From Emydura subglobosa (lineage: Eukaryota; Chordata; Testudines; Chelidae): DNA of 64,000 bases. The notes below the pieces were generated by a model, which saw nothing but the letters and a program-made list of their open reading frames with translations, did not search any database and was not told the DNA's origin. The position numbers and the translations under genes were made by a program. Numbering within the stretch: position 1 is the stretch's first letter; the number at the start of each line of letters is the position of its first letter. Location: contig ML679973.1 in NCBI GenBank assembly GCA_007922225.1, positions 3,166,033-3,230,032 of the forward strand. Direction: 5' to 3'. Of this stretch, positions 1 through 12,251 are shown in pieces.

Positions 1-1142
1 AGGAGGCAAATAAACTACTTCCACACTGGAGCAAGGGACAAGCTGAGAAAGGGTTGTGACTCTGAATCACAGCTAATGACCAACTTTCCCCCTGGATCTG
101 CACAGCTATGCACTGCAGCATACTCGGGGCTGCGACAACAGGCTCATTTTAGCACTATATGTGATGTTTTACTGTACCCATTTTCACTGTATTACAACTT
201 TCTGAATAATCTTCCTTTGGGGTCAAGTTTTTATATGCTTAGCTTCTTTGACAATTTTTGTGGATCGCTTGAAGAAAACCCATCAATCATTTCTGCGTTA
301 AGGGTAAGGGGAAAAATATGATTTTTAAACTTAAGATTCTTTTTATTCAACAACGGCTGTAGAAATTTATTCCAAACTTGACATGTGCCTGGTCCTTCTG
401 AGCACGATCAGCAGGCATCTGGTAAGATTCTAAAAATCTAACAAAGTCTCACAAATCTAACAAATGTATTGCATTACTAGGGCAAGGAGAATCTCCCCTT
501 TCCTCTTTTCCATCCCATCATATGCAGAGGTTGCTGTTGGACAGGAGAAAGACTACTGCCTAAGAAAGACTTTAAGGTCTGATAAAAACTTAGTAAAATC
601 ACCCCCAAAACATTAAAGGAAAACAAACCAAAAGACTGAAAACTGAAATATTTTGATTCATAATGGTGCTACAGTGCCTCATGAGAGTTTTAGTTCAGGC
701 ACCTTATGCTCCCATTCTCCTCTCTGTGTATGGGCTTTCTGATCAGACTACATCTCCCATTACGCACCATGTCCAGGGACTATGATGCATCCCTCCCTTC
801 AGCAAGAAGGGAGAAACTGATGTATAATGAAAAATGTAGCCAGAAAGCCTAGGTCATAAAGGAGAATGGAAGCATAAAGCATCCAAACTGTAACTCCCAG
901 GAGGCACTGTGACAACATTTTGAATGAAAATATTTCAGTATTTGGCCAATATATTTTGGTTTTCAGCAACAAATTTTTGTCAAAAAGTTGAAATTTTCTG
1001 TGACACAGGCTCCTTATTTTTTGACCCACTCTATACACAGCATGAGACTCAGCTGTTTTCTGAGGCTTTTGCCTGAAAGGCTGTGTGTGTTTGATAGAGT
1101 GCGGTAGAAGGACATTTCATAAAACTCAAAGAGAAGACTGGT

Positions 1143-1860
1143 AGGGTATGTCTACGCAGCATTTTGGAGTGAGTGGGAGTGAGCGTCTTAGCCCAGGTCA
1201 ACAGATTTGGGCTAGCAGGGCTCATGCTAGCATTCTAAAAACAGCTGTGTAGAAAATGCTTTGAAGCTGTAGCTCAGGCAGGAGCTCAGGCTCTGAAACC
1301 TAGGGATGGGGGTGGGCTTCACAGTAGAGCCCTGCAGCGGGATTCGGATCCCGTTGGTTCTGCAGGACCCACTGCCATTGTCTAGGGAGTGAGAAAAAAG
1401 TACTTTGTTGCCAGCGGGATTGAGCAAAAAGACTGTGGGAATTTATGGGAAAACACTAAATCTCTCATCAGGTTACCATGTAAAAATTGTGTCTGAATTC
1501 CGTTGATATATATAATATATTGCCCAGGCTTTTTTTTTTTTTTTAAAGTATCATGGGAGAATCTCTCTCTCTTGTGGGATTTGCAGGATCTAAGGTTTCT
1601 GCAGGTGGAAGCAGAATAAAAATGCAAGAAACAGTGCAGGAAAGGATGGGAGTGCATGTTGAGAGGCAGGATAGGAGTGGGATTAAAAAAATAGTCTTGA
1701 GCAGAACTCTACTTCAGAGCCCAAGCTCTAGCCGGAGCTGCAACTTCCAAGTGCTGTCTACACAGCATGAACCCTGCTAACCCAAGTCTGTCAACCTGGG
1801 CTGAGAGCTTCACACCTGTTCACTCCACATTGCTGTGCAAACATAGCTGTACAGATTTGG
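1143..1860. mobile_element. Palindromic MITE with an insertion in its centre
   Basis: The left arm (about 1143-1330, starting TATGTCTACGCAGC) and the right arm (about 1690-1860, ending GTGCAAACATAGCT) are imperfect inverted copies. GGGCTAGCAGGGCTCATGCT on the left pairs with the complement of AGCATGAACCCTGCTAACCC on the right. About 360 bp of unrelated sequence, including a T-run near 1530, separates the arms and is probably a later insertion, though I cannot define its ends. Confidence 0.55.
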
Positions 1861-2044
1861 TTCTTATCTTGGTCAAAGCAGTCCATGTACTCATAAATGT
1901 AATATACTATATATTCACTTTAACACAAAATAGACAATATAGAGCCTGATTCAGAAGTCAAGAATCTTGAATTAGATGTGCATTAGGATGTATTATTACA
2001 GGTTTAGCTATTTAAAAAAAATCCAGATACAAGTAGGAATATAT

Positions 2045-2345
2045 ACTTTACTCAAAGAAAGATAGAAATTAAAGTTGGAAGAGACCCATTAGATCCAATC
2101 TAGTCCTGACTCTCATATCCACTGCAGAATTAGCTTTTACAGCATATTTTGCAGTGCTTTCTCCACTTTACTATTCAGTGTCCAAGTTCTGGCATTTCCA
2201 CCACTCCCTTTCAGAGACTACACTTCAACCTAATATATTACTGCCACAATTTTTTTTACTGATATTCAGCATAAAGAGCTTAATTTCATCCCATTATTCT
2301 TACTTGCCTAGTGATACCATCCTAAATAACTCCCACACTCCCCCA
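2045..2345 (-). mobile_element. CR1 LINE 3' fragment
   Basis: The plus strand reads AGTTGGAAGAGACCCATTAG and later has a TTTGCAGTGCTTTCTCCACT-like block, the reverse complement of a widespread sauropsid CR1 3' end. There is no coding potential. It lies close to the 41-nt STXBP5L exon but does not overlap it. Confidence 0.7.
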
Positions 2346-2403
2346 ATATTGTTATATACTATAATTTGTTAATACTATAAGAAAGGGAAGTTTAGAAACT
2401 TAC

Positions 2404-2444
2404 TGGCAGAGGCATCCCAAAACTTTATCGATCCATCTGCATGA
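2404..2444 (-). CDS. STXBP5L: STXBP5L 41-nt exon (last in window)
   Basis: This very short exon completes a Gly codon and encodes HADGSIKFWDASA, then gives the first base of the next codon (expected Ile). HADGSIKFWD is a canonical WD40 Asp turn and Trp-Asp strand, identical to my memory of both tomosyns. The acceptor is TTTAAG after a T-rich tract, and the donor is CCA|GTAAGT. I did not find the expected next segment (Leu-Tyr-Lys-Leu-Lys) between 1 and 2403, so the next exon should lie off the left edge. Confidence 0.93.
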
Positions 2445-3095
2445 CTTAAAAAAAATTAAATGTTGGTTAAAACAAGAAATAGCTACATATAATTTCAACT
2501 CTCAGTTACTGAAAATACAAATAGCTCAACTGAGTCACTGTATTTGTTATATAGTACTCTACTTAGGTGACCTTTCCATCATTCTTACAACCTTTAAGTT
2601 AACTATAGCACTGCAATGATGCAATTTATATCTATATTAGAAGGGCAATTAATCAAATGCTAATAGAATAAATCAGTTTAACTGATTTGTAGTGTACACA
2701 TATACCAAAGGAAGTACACATTGACCATACGTTACTACAGTTATAGTTGCCAAACAAATGACTGTTGTCTACATTTTTGTATAATTATTTTAATCTTTTA
2801 TAGGAGAGAGCTCACACACACACTTTTAACAATATGCTTTTTAAATAGAAACGCTCATATGGATAAAGATTTTTTGTAAAGTATTGTTAAAAGAAATTTC
2901 CAGCCTTTTAATACATGACACACACATCTCAAAATAGAATCTCGGAAGTGACCTATAAATTAGTTTTTATTTAAAACTGTGCCATAAGAGTAATCTTTGA
3001 AAAATCACTGTTTATTTTTAGATCCATTTTACATAACCCTAGTAAGGGCTAGATTCTGCCACACAAGGTCACAGTAAAGCATTTGATATGGTATC

Positions 3096-4154
3096 TGTAA
3101 CATGCTATACCCCATGTTCACCATTATAATGTAACTGTGTATCGTTTAATGCAAAGTATGTCATGTAAGGTGTTTTTGGAATGCTCATGACATACTGAAC
3201 ATTATTGTTATAGTAGCATGCTTCTTGCAATGTTACATGCACAGTTATGAAACTCTGCTATGTAATATTCCCAAATGTGTGTCTCACATGGTTTGAATAG
3301 ATCCAGGCAAACACAAAGCACAGTGAGAGTTCACGCCTTGCTGAGGCATGCATACAGGAACAATGGACTGGTCTGAGCACCTGATAAGGCGAAGCTCATT
3401 TGACTCAAGTGGAGGAAACCATTCCCATTGCCGGACATGGCCGATCACCTGATCCCACGGGGTGACGAGGAAACATGTTAAAGGCAGAGGCGTTTTTGTC
3501 TCTGGAGCTCTCCCTTGTAATCCCTCTATGAAGCAACATCAAGAAACTGACAGATTGCCCACGGGGGAAGGGAGCCCTGGCTGAAGGAGTCAGCTCATCC
3601 AGTTTGTGGGGTAAGATAACATCAAAGACTGTAAGGCTACTGAAGTGTTAAGTTTAGTTTACAATGCCATTTGCTTTATTTCTTCCTGATCAAATCTGAC
3701 TCATACTATTCTGGTTTATAATCACTTAAAATCTTTCTATACTTAATAAACTTGTTTGTTTTATATAAAGCAGTGCATGTGGTTTGAGTGTGTACAGAGG
3801 CTTAATTCAGAGTGACAGAGCTGGTGTATATCAACTTCATTAATAAACTGAATAACCTATGAGCTTGTAGAGTTCAATAGGAAGCACTGAACTCTGTAAG
3901 ACAGCAGTTCCTAGGGTTGTATCTGGGACTGGGGGTATAGGCTGGGGCTCATTCTATTGCAGAATCCCATGACTGGTTGGCAAAAAGCTCTCACTCACTA
4001 CAATACGAGCCACTTATCTGCAAGAAGGCTGTGAATGAACTGACCCAGGAGCGGGTGGTTCACACAGAAGAGCAAGTGCAAGATGGGTTCCAGGAGTGAA
4101 GGATTGGGGGGACACAGTGATATACCAGTCCAGATTGCAGAGGGGAACTCCACA
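3096..4154 (+). mobile_element. Solo LTR, copy 1 of three
   Basis: It begins TGTAACATGC and ends CTCCACA, about 1,059 bp. It aligns throughout with the copy at 14048-15156, including the shared blocks TGTATCGTTTAATGCAAAG near 3138 and CAGTGCATGTGGTTTGAG near 3770. A poly(A) signal AATAAA lies at 3744. The flanks GTATC and GTACC look like a 5-bp target duplication with one change. No internal retroviral genes adjoin it, so it is a solo LTR; its superfamily is not certain. Confidence 0.8.
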
Positions 4155-4165
4155 GTACCACATGG

Positions 4166-5790
4166 GAAAATATTAGTTCAAGGAGAGAAGATGGGGTTTG
4201 TACAAGAATTGTAAGGTGGATAAGGAACTGGCTAAATGGGAGAAGGCAACAAGTTGTGCTGAAAGGTGAACAATCAGACTGGAGGGAGGTTACAAATGGA
4301 GTACCTCAAGGAGCCATCTTGGGACCAATTTTATTCAATATTTTTATTAATGACTTTAACATAAAATGTAGGAGTGTGCTAATGAAATTTGCTGATGGTA
4401 CAAAGTTGGGAGGCATTATCAATACAGAGGAGGAATGGAATATTATACTGGAAGATCTGGATATTCTTGAAGACTGGAGACCGGACAAAAAATGGAATGA
4501 AATTTAATACTGTAGTACAAAGTGCAAGGCCACACACTTAATAATAAGTTCTGCTATAAGCTGATTGCTCATCAGTGGAAGCAAAAGAGGAGGAGAGAGA
4601 ATCGGGGTGAGTGTCAATCACCAGTGTGATGTGGCTATGAAAAACACAAATGCGATCCCAGAATGTATCAGATGAGGCATTTCCAATAGGGACAGAGAAG
4701 TATTAATGCCATTGTGTAAGGCACTAGTAAAAACTCATTTGGAATACTGTGTACAGTTCACCTATGTTCAAGAAAGTTGAATTCAAATTGTAAGAGGTGC
4801 ATAGAAGAGCTATTAGGATGATCAGGTTAATGGAGGGCTTATTTTACAAGAAAAGCTTGGCTTGTTTAGCCTAGCAAAAAGAAGGCTGAGAAGAGATATG
4901 ATTGCTCTCTATAAATACCCGAGACAGCTAAACACCTGAGATGGTGAAGAGCCATTTACGCTAAAGGACAATGTTGGCATAAAAACATATGGGTATAAAC
5001 TGCCCATGAACAAATTCAGGCTAAATTTAGAAGAAGTTTCTAACCACCAGAGGACTGAGTTTCTGGAATAGCCTCCCAATAGGAGTTGTCGGGACAAACA
5101 AATTAATTAGTTTTAAGGGACAACCTGACATATTTATGAGTTGGATTGTATGATAGGGTTTCTTGTGATGGTGGAGGGCAGGGTTCAACAGCTCAGGACT
5201 CACTTCCAGTTTATGTCTTATGTTCCTAAAGCTCGTGCTTCAGGGCTTCAGCAGGTCACCAGCAGGGGTCGGAATTTTTCCAACCCCTCCAATGTATTCT
5301 TCTGAAGTATCAGAGATGACCATGGCTGGAGATGGGACATTGGACGGGATAAGCCAGTGCTCTGAGATGGCCACCAAGCATTCTCCTTTTCAGGTGCTTA
5401 GTTGGCCAGTGCTTGATCACATGCTCAAGGTCTAAGTCATTGCCATATATGGGGTTGGAAAGGAATTTTCCCCCAGGTCATATTGGTGGTTACCCTGCAG
5501 GGTTTCCACCTTCCTCTGCAGCATGTGGGTGTGGGTCACTTGCCAGGATTATCTGGGTATTCCTCACTTAATCATTTCCCTTCCATTGTGGGGTCCTCAG
5601 GCACTGGTGCACTTTGGTTCTTCCTATTCTTTCTCTATGGCACACCACAGTCTAGTTTCCTGTGGGCTGTAATACTTTGGTCCATTTTCAGTTGTTGGGG
5701 TTAGTGTGAGGGTTGATGGTCTGTGATATACAGAAGGTCAGACTAGATGATATAGTGGCCTCTTCTGGCTTTGAAATTTTATTTGAATAA
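4166..5790 (+). mobile_element. CR1 LINE, 5'-truncated, with RT remnant
   Basis: A short frame at 4256-4507 carries the reverse transcriptase block GVPQGAILGPILFNIFINDF and a FADG form of the catalytic FADD motif, so the second Asp is lost. Downstream are the typical CR1 lines GAAGGCTGAGAAGAGATATG (about 4880) and GATGGGACATTGGACGGGAT (about 5331), ending near GACTAGATGATATAGTGGCC. Multiple stops and shifts; it is dead. It sits against the solo LTR. Confidence 0.88.
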
Positions 5791-5914
5791 ATATTACCTT
5801 ACCACTGATTATCCAATATTTATGCTAGTTCATGAAACAAAGTTCAACATATTCCAATATTGTCATGTTTATGTATCAATCAATTACAAATTTAAGAAAT
5901 AATCATATCCCTGG

Positions 5915-6345
5915 TAGAGCTGTGTGAACAAGAAATGTTTTGGTTCACTGGCAATTCTGAAAATTAAAAAAAAAAAATGTTTGGGTCAAACTGAAAATGA
6001 AATTTTCAAAACTGTCAGCAAATCAAAAATCCAAAAAAAAAAAAAAAATCGTTTTGGGTTCAATGAAGCATTTTGCTGACCTGAAATGAAGCATTTCAGT
6101 TTGGTTTCAAGTAGTTTTTTAAAGTTTTTTATTTTTTTTAATAAAAGAAAATTATGAACCATAAAGTCATTTTGAACCAAAAAACATATTGCTTTGAAAA
6201 TGTTGAAATGAAACATTTCAAGTTTTTTTGGATCTTTTTTAAATGTTTTTTCCTACTAAAACAATTTGACATGAATTCACAAAACATTTTGGGGTTGCCA
6301 AATCTGCGTTTTTCACTGAAAAACTGAAAATTTCACCCAGCTCTA
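5915..6345. mobile_element. hAT-like MITE with TAGAGCTG ends
   Basis: The element starts TAGAGCTGTGTGAA and ends TTTCACCCAGCTCTA, giving terminal inverted repeats of about 14 bp with few mismatches. It is flanked by ATCCCTGG (5907-5914) and ATCCCTAG (6346-6353), an 8-bp duplication with one difference, as expected for hAT transposition. The 431-bp body is A/T-rich and non-coding. Confidence 0.75.
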
Positions 6346-8659
6346 ATCCCTAGTTCTTCATAACTATGTCAATGAGAAAATGTCTGGCCATCAAGCTGCT
6401 TATCCTAGTAAAATACACTATTTTGTAGAAGTTAGCACAAACGAATTCACATCCAAACTTATGCTTTTTAATTAACATTTTATGGATAAATAAAACAAGC
6501 AATTAAAAAGTGAACTACCAGTAGGAGAAAAATAATGAGTAACCCCAATATGCACACAATTTATACTTCTATGTGTGGTATTTCTGAACAAATATAACTT
6601 ATTCCAAGAGCTGGCAATCATGATGAGTGCTTAAAACCACAGAACACTTTAGTACTGTAAAGATTTCACCACTCACACAAAGCAACATGCCCTGTGCTCC
6701 CTGTAGGAATAATGTAGCAGGGCAGCTGCTCTGCACTTTGGCTCATGGAAAGCTCTCCACGTCAGCCCATGCACAGAGAATTGCCCCACTGAAACTGTAC
6801 GTTTCTGAGGCACGATCCACATACTGCTTGTCCAGGAACAGTGCTGGGGATTTAAAATCACAATCTAGCACAATACATTACAGACGATCACTAACAAATG
6901 GCAGTGGATTTAGAATGAGAAGACTCCCCCATTGTCATTCTTAAAGGAACGTGAGACTCAAATACCAAAAACATTTAATTCCCTTTTATCTGCAATGAAC
7001 AATTTAAAGTTTTCTTAGGTATCTGATTAACAGGTAGTAAGGCAAATCAGCAAATGTCAGGACATGGTAATGCTGTTTATTAAGGGTTGGATCTTCTGAA
7101 GTTATGAGCTCAGTAGAAGCTGCAGCAAGCAAAAGAAAGAATACATAACATGGCAGGAATAAATTAATAATTTTCTTTTGCTGAACACAATAAGAAGCGA
7201 CAAAGTGATGGATAGTCAAATTCATCTAATTAATTTACTACACATATATATCATGACTATATGTACAGACACAAGCAGCATGTATTATATATATGCGCAT
7301 ACACAACCATGTGATAAGTTACAGAGACATATTGTTTTTATCATGCATTCTCACTACTTCATTTTCACTATGCCAACTAGTTAATTTATTCTAATATTCC
7401 AACCCTATGAGTATATTCAAACAAATCAACCTCCGACAAAAGTATCTTCTACTTTTCCAAAAAATATGGATTCCCATATCCAAAATCACACTGGTTCAAG
7501 ACCCCAACAGACCAAATTCACTCCTGTACTAGTGACAGGTTTAAGGTTTCACAATTCTTTATGAATTTGCAGAGCTAGATGAAATTCACCCCTGAGCAGT
7601 GGGTCAACATAAAGCATATGCACTACTGAAGTCCCACAGTAGTCTTATTCTGAAGGACTTGGGGGACAAGACACTAATTTCATCTCAAATAAGAGTTTAT
7701 ACTACCGGATGGTCCCAAGACACTGAGTGTAAAGTTGTGATGGTTGTCTTAACAGAAAAAAATTTGGGGGGGTGAAGCTGGGAGCTGGGTGCCTTTCTCT
7801 TTAAAGGCTGAACAATCCCTCCTTCCCCTTTCCTATGCATGGGATAGATGGATGGATTGATCGATAGATAAAACATATTTTAAAAAAGTGTGATCTAAGT
7901 ATTAGATATTATGCGTAATTAAAGTTATATATTCTAGCACATTTGTTGCTGTAATTAAAGTAACTGAGCATGAAAGAGTATGTAGGCTGCATTATGTGAA
8001 AGTGTGGGAGAGTTCCTGTTGCATTGTGTGCTCCCTTGGAGACCCAGGAAGCATGCTGACTGAGTCATACAGAATTGTTCCTGAGTCTTTCACTAGAATG
8101 TGATCCCCTGCCCCCTCCACCCCCTTCTACTGCAGGGCTGTTTTACAGACACAATCTATCTCGAAAGGTAAAATTAACACCAATGAGCAGCATCCACACA
8201 AAGCTTGTGGTACTCTTGGCTCTCCACTTTTCTAAGGCTACTTCTTTCTCCCTAATAACCACTGAAGACTACAGCACTATCCTGCATCGGCTACTCCTTC
8301 CCATAGATATTTAGATCCCATCTTCATGGGTACATGGGCCCCTTACTGGCTTGCAGCCTCAATCCATGGTTCTATATTAATATATTCTTGAGAAAAAGGC
8401 TCTATATGCTACTTAAGACTTTATCATGGGGCTTAAGTGCTGCATAAGCACTTCTCTGGGCCCTCTGTATTGGGGGGAATTTCACCATAAAAGAACTATA
8501 AATTTCTATTATGTAATGGAGTCAGAGTGTTCATATTCCGATGCCCTAGTCAGCCAACTACATTGTGAGATGGGTAGCACTGATCTGTAGATGTACATAG
8601 TCAAAAAAAATCTAAATATTAACATTTTTAAAAGAACAAATTTTCTGTTTCATTCTTAC

Positions 8660-8727
8660 CCTGTAATAATAATTTCAGGATATGTCTGTGTTCCTAGGTT
8701 CCATGCGCCCCCACTGATTGGCCATTC
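8660..8727 (-). CDS. STXBP5L: STXBP5L internal exon
   Basis: This short 68-nt exon encodes EWPISGGAWNLGTQTYPEII then IT, followed by two bases of a Gly codon. The acceptor is GTTTAG and the donor AGG|GTAAGA. SGGAWNLG separates it from STXBP5, which has NGGNWGLG here (from memory). It joins in phase 0 to the preceding exon after GYSNK and in phase with the next exon to complete the GHADGS WD turn. Confidence 0.95.
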
Positions 8728-9238
8728 CTAAACACAATTATAAGAGTTCACAGAAAAGAGTTATTTTTTGTGGCTGCAACCTGTGGGCTGCACATTTTGA
8801 AATGAATAACATTTTAACAAATTCTTCTACAAAGCAATATACCTAATTTAAAAAATGAAGAAAGGTTGTAATGTTATCTTGATAATTTTTAAATACATAT
8901 ATGTAGATGCAACTTCTTATTATTAAACTTATGTTTATAATATTATCTGTCCTAAAGTTGTGGAGTTTTTATTAAAAATCATTACATGTTTGTGTGGTCT
9001 AGTGGAAGGTTTTGGATTAACAGCTTTTCAGACTGAAGTTCTTTATAATAACTTTCTAGTTAGAGGAAGAAATAATAAACAATCAACTGATCCTACTATT
9101 GGATTCACAAGATCTGACCCTTGGGGCTTCAATAGGGCTCTGCATAAGCATAAGAGTATTCTTGTGAGGATCCAAATGCAGGATTGGGGCCTTAGATTAC
9201 GAACTCTTTGTGGCATGAACAGTGTTTTTACTTCCTGT

Positions 9239-9334
9239 GGACCAGATTGTGATACACTTACTGAGTGAAAGCAATGAGATCGCTTGTGAAATAAGATTCT
9301 ATCCTGCATGAGTAAATGCATCATAATCTGGCCC
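9239..9334. mobile_element. Short palindromic MITE
   Basis: It opens ACCAGATTGTGATACACTTA and closes TCATAATCTGGCCCT, so its ends are inverted copies of a CCAGATTATGA motif. Similar short palindromes about acid-like CAGATTCTGAT ends occur at 19540 and 59148 in this window. Confidence 0.5.
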
Positions 9335-10239
9335 TCTGCAAAGCTCCATGCATACCTATGATGCTATATACAAATGTTAAATAATAAATTAATAAATAAA
9401 TCATATCCCCAGAACTGTTAGACTAAATGCAGCTGTGCAAATTTTTGAACACTGCTTTGTCAGTGTGTGTCAATCCTTCACTGAGGTGACCATCTCCAGA
9501 TGGGAGGAGAATTCAGCCTCCCCAGTCAATTCAGTTCTTGCCTTCTTTGCTAAGGCAGCACAGAACCTTCAAAACCATAAAGAAATCCATCTTGAACATG
9601 ATTCCTGCACATCCCAATTTCCATGGGAAAGGAAGGCAATGTCTGTTCAGACCTAGTCAAGCTCCCTTAGGAATTCAAGAAAAGGAAGGCAAGACAGCTG
9701 CACCGTTACCAGAACCATATATATTTCTTGTTAAAAACGATTTTAAACTAGAGTTAAGATTAAGAACACATATCAGTAATTTAAGGGTTAAAACATTACA
9801 GGGCTGTTGTAATTAGTCCCAAAACAAGTGCTATAAATCCAGGAAATTCAGCATTAAGATTAAACTTAAAAGAAACAATCACGTTAAGGTATGGAAATGC
9901 AGTTTAGGGCACTTGAACAAACTTAACTCCACTCTGTAGAGAAACCATGCAATAACCATACTATTCTGACTCATGCATAACAATGCTTTGTTATCCCAGA
10001 TTAGATTAAACTGAATTTTAAAATCACATTTGCTTTTTTTCATCTGTTTCTCTCTCCAGGAGGAGAGCTAGTTGCAAAGGACTAGGGTTGTAGGAACTTC
10101 TTGCCTGGGAAAGGAGAGACAAGTCATGAACTTGGGGTATTGACAGGGAGGGATAAGACTTTCACTGGAAACCCTGTCTCTCCCTGTGCTTTGCTTATAA
10201 ATGATTAGGGTTATAGCTATAATCTCCCCTCCCTTCCTG

Positions 10240-10640
10240 GTAGTTTGTGGACTGGGTGGATGGAAGCAACTGCTGAACTGGTCCCAGGGAGGATGGAATA
10301 TGTGCATGGAATTAATGTACATGTGTGAGATATATGTGTAGAATGAGTGGAGATGTATGTACAGTATAGATAGCTGGAAAATGGTGGGGAGCATGGTGTG
10401 ATCATCATGGTTTATGTGGAATGGATGGGTGTATTGTGAGAGGATGGGTGTGTAGAATGAGCGGCTGGGAAAGTGTGGAATGAATGGAGATAGGTGGTGA
10501 AGTGTCTGGGGAGTTGTGTGGGTGGGTGGAAACCAGCTGGAGTAAAAGTGGCTGGGGAAATGAATGCTAGTTGTGGTGTATGGAGTGAATGCATGGAGTG
10601 GATGTGAGTAGGACAAATTGGCAACATGACAATACATTTA
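10240..10640. repeat. G-rich degenerate minisatellite-like tract
   Basis: The plus strand is strongly G-rich and C-poor, with recurring GGATGGGTG, GTAGAATGAG and GTGGAATG blocks at irregular spacing. The complementary strand therefore has few stops and yields the longest open frame in the window (10068-10637, 189 codons, rich in His, Pro, Ser and Tyr). I regard that frame as a composition artefact. Confidence 0.6.
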
Positions 10641-11417
10641 TTTATAGTTATACAAATGTATTTATATTCATGTACATTTATGCAAACATATGTAAATAAG
10701 AATGTGCTTTTGTTAAAATGGTGGCAATAATGGCTAAAATGTACCATTAATCCTAAAAATAAAAATCTTCAACTGCAGCCACTGCATGAGATTTCTGTGA
10801 GTTTTAACTACATGGAAAGTTTGGAGGGTCTGTGTTTTTCCATTATTGAAAATAGCAGAGACAAAAAATAGTCTGATTCCAGGAGCTAAATTGCTTAAAG
10901 GACCCATTTGAAATGAATTTTAACTCAAACTAATTAACAGATTTACTTGCAAATTCTCAGAAAAGACCCATGATCCTGTAAGAAGGTCTGCAAGGATGGA
11001 ACATACTCTCTCATGGACCCAACCGGGGAAGTCAATGGAGCACCACGTGGGCACAGGGGTCTGAATACCTACATAGAACGAATTGCAGGATCAGGGCCTA
11101 ACTGACTTTACAGAGGAAAGAGTGAAATTGTCTGTTCATACATGCTGTCAAACTGAAAAAATAGCGAAAAATCTTTTTCCCTGACAACATCTGTTAGTTA
11201 TAATAATCTCAGATGTTATTTGTAACTACAATAAAGGCAAAATTTTGAGACAGAAATATGATTTTCAAGTTGAAGGTATCCCTTTAACTTATTTTAATAT
11301 GAGTATTAGTGTGAGAAGACACACAATGAAAGTAGTTTTCCAGGAGATTATAGACATAGTTTAGATTTTTACAATTAAACTCTTTTCATAAATAAAATGT
11401 ATCTTTTTTTTTTTTAC

Positions 11418-11565
11418 CTTATTGCTGTATCCTTGCTTTTTATGTTTAGCTCCTACAGAATACAATACGGGAATCAAATCTGGAGGACAGTCGGCAAAAT
11501 ATTCTGTGCAGGTAACTGGTGACTCATGAATGTCAACGGGATAAGGATTTTCAAAAATTGGAAAA
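11418..11565 (-). CDS. STXBP5L: STXBP5L internal exon
   Basis: This 148-nt exon supplies the last base of an Asn codon and 49 whole codons, FPIFENPYPVDIHESPVTCT through HKKQGYSNK, ending in phase 0. The acceptor is CATTAG. The donor is AAG|GTAAAA, followed by a run of A; position +5 is A rather than the usual G, so it is the weakest-looking donor of the ten. Some residues (TEYFADCPPDLIPVLYSVGA) resemble STXBP5 at individual sites while the GYSNK end is STXBP5L-like. Confidence 0.95.
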
Positions 11566-11821
11566 CTAATGGAAGAAGACAATTTATTAGTATCATTGTG
11601 ACATGTGGAGTAATATTAGACTTTCTTAAATATTAAACTATATAAAACAAATTTATCCAAATTAAAACTATTATTATTCATAATAAATGCTATTTTCCTT
11701 ATTTCATATTTTCTTTAAACATATTTGTTTTTAATCCCAAGAATAAAATTTATAGTCAGCCAATAAAGGTCATGAAAATTAAGGTACCATGACTACAGTT
11801 CTTTCTCTTGGTTAGTTTTTA

Positions 11822-11900
11822 GTCACATGAGTAGTCCTACTAAAGTCCATGGGACTACTTGTGTGAGTAAGGGTTTGCAGGATCAGGTTCTAATTTTTCC
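11822..11900. mobile_element. Short palindromic MITE remnant
   Basis: CACATGAGTAGTCCTACTAAAGTCCATGG is followed by GACTACTTGTGTGAGTAAGG, an imperfect inverted pair, then GCAGGATCAGG as in related reptile MITEs. A similar half-copy may lie near 11020-11100. Confidence 0.4.
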
Positions 11901-12251
11901 CCACATCTGTAGAATTTTCCCTCTAAAACATAAAGATGATATATGTTTTCTAAACTCTAGAATCAATAACCCATGATTTATATTACAATTAAAGACAAGA
12001 TTTGTCCATAAAATGATGCTATAGACATAAAGAATTAATAATCAGGTCTTATAATAAACAATTTTACTCAATTTGACAGTGGAATATTAATTCTCCTTGG
12101 TTTGTACTGTTGTAACAATAGCAGACAAGGCAGCCCTCAATTTAATTGCTGTTCACTTTCATTAGCTTTATCTGTCAGATAAGGGGTAATGTCTCACACT
12201 CAGAACAATAATAAGCATAGAATGTCATTCATGAATGAAAACTGCACAAGG

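Larger units (their letters stand above)
1..2403 (-). other. STXBP5L intron (partial), left edge
   Basis: Downstream part of the intron after the 41-nt exon. It contains an interrupted palindromic MITE (1143-1860) and a CR1 3' fragment (2045-2345). The first 1,100 bases hold nothing recognisable apart from an A/T-rich tract at 910-1030 that loosely resembles the TAGAGCTG MITE family. Confidence 0.55.
2445..8659 (-). other. STXBP5L intron, 6.2 kb
   Basis: Contains a solo LTR, a CR1 fragment and a hAT-like MITE (3096-6345). From 6350 to 8650 I see AT-rich sequence with short frames only and nothing recognisable. Confidence 0.65.
8728..11417 (-). other. STXBP5L intron, 2.7 kb
   Basis: Contains a 96-bp MITE at 9239 and the G-rich degenerate minisatellite at 10240-10640. 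The 9430-10060 and 11100-11400 stretches have only short chance reading frames. Confidence 0.6.

Noticed and set aside
910..1030. A third copy of the TAGAGCTG MITE
   Set aside because: The A/T-rich text (AAAATTTCAG-like) is similar in style but neither terminal motif nor a flanking duplication is present.
1..2403. A further STXBP5L exon after the 41-nt exon
   Set aside because: I looked for the expected Leu-Tyr-Lys-Leu-Lys-Thr-Ser-Lys segment on the minus strand and found no match, so it should lie beyond the left edge.
10068..10637. The 189-codon minus-strand open frame, the longest in the window
   Set aside because: It is low-complexity (His, Pro, Ser, Tyr), coincides with a C-poor G-rich repeat tract, has no recognisable domain and overlaps no splice context. 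It looks like a composition artefact.
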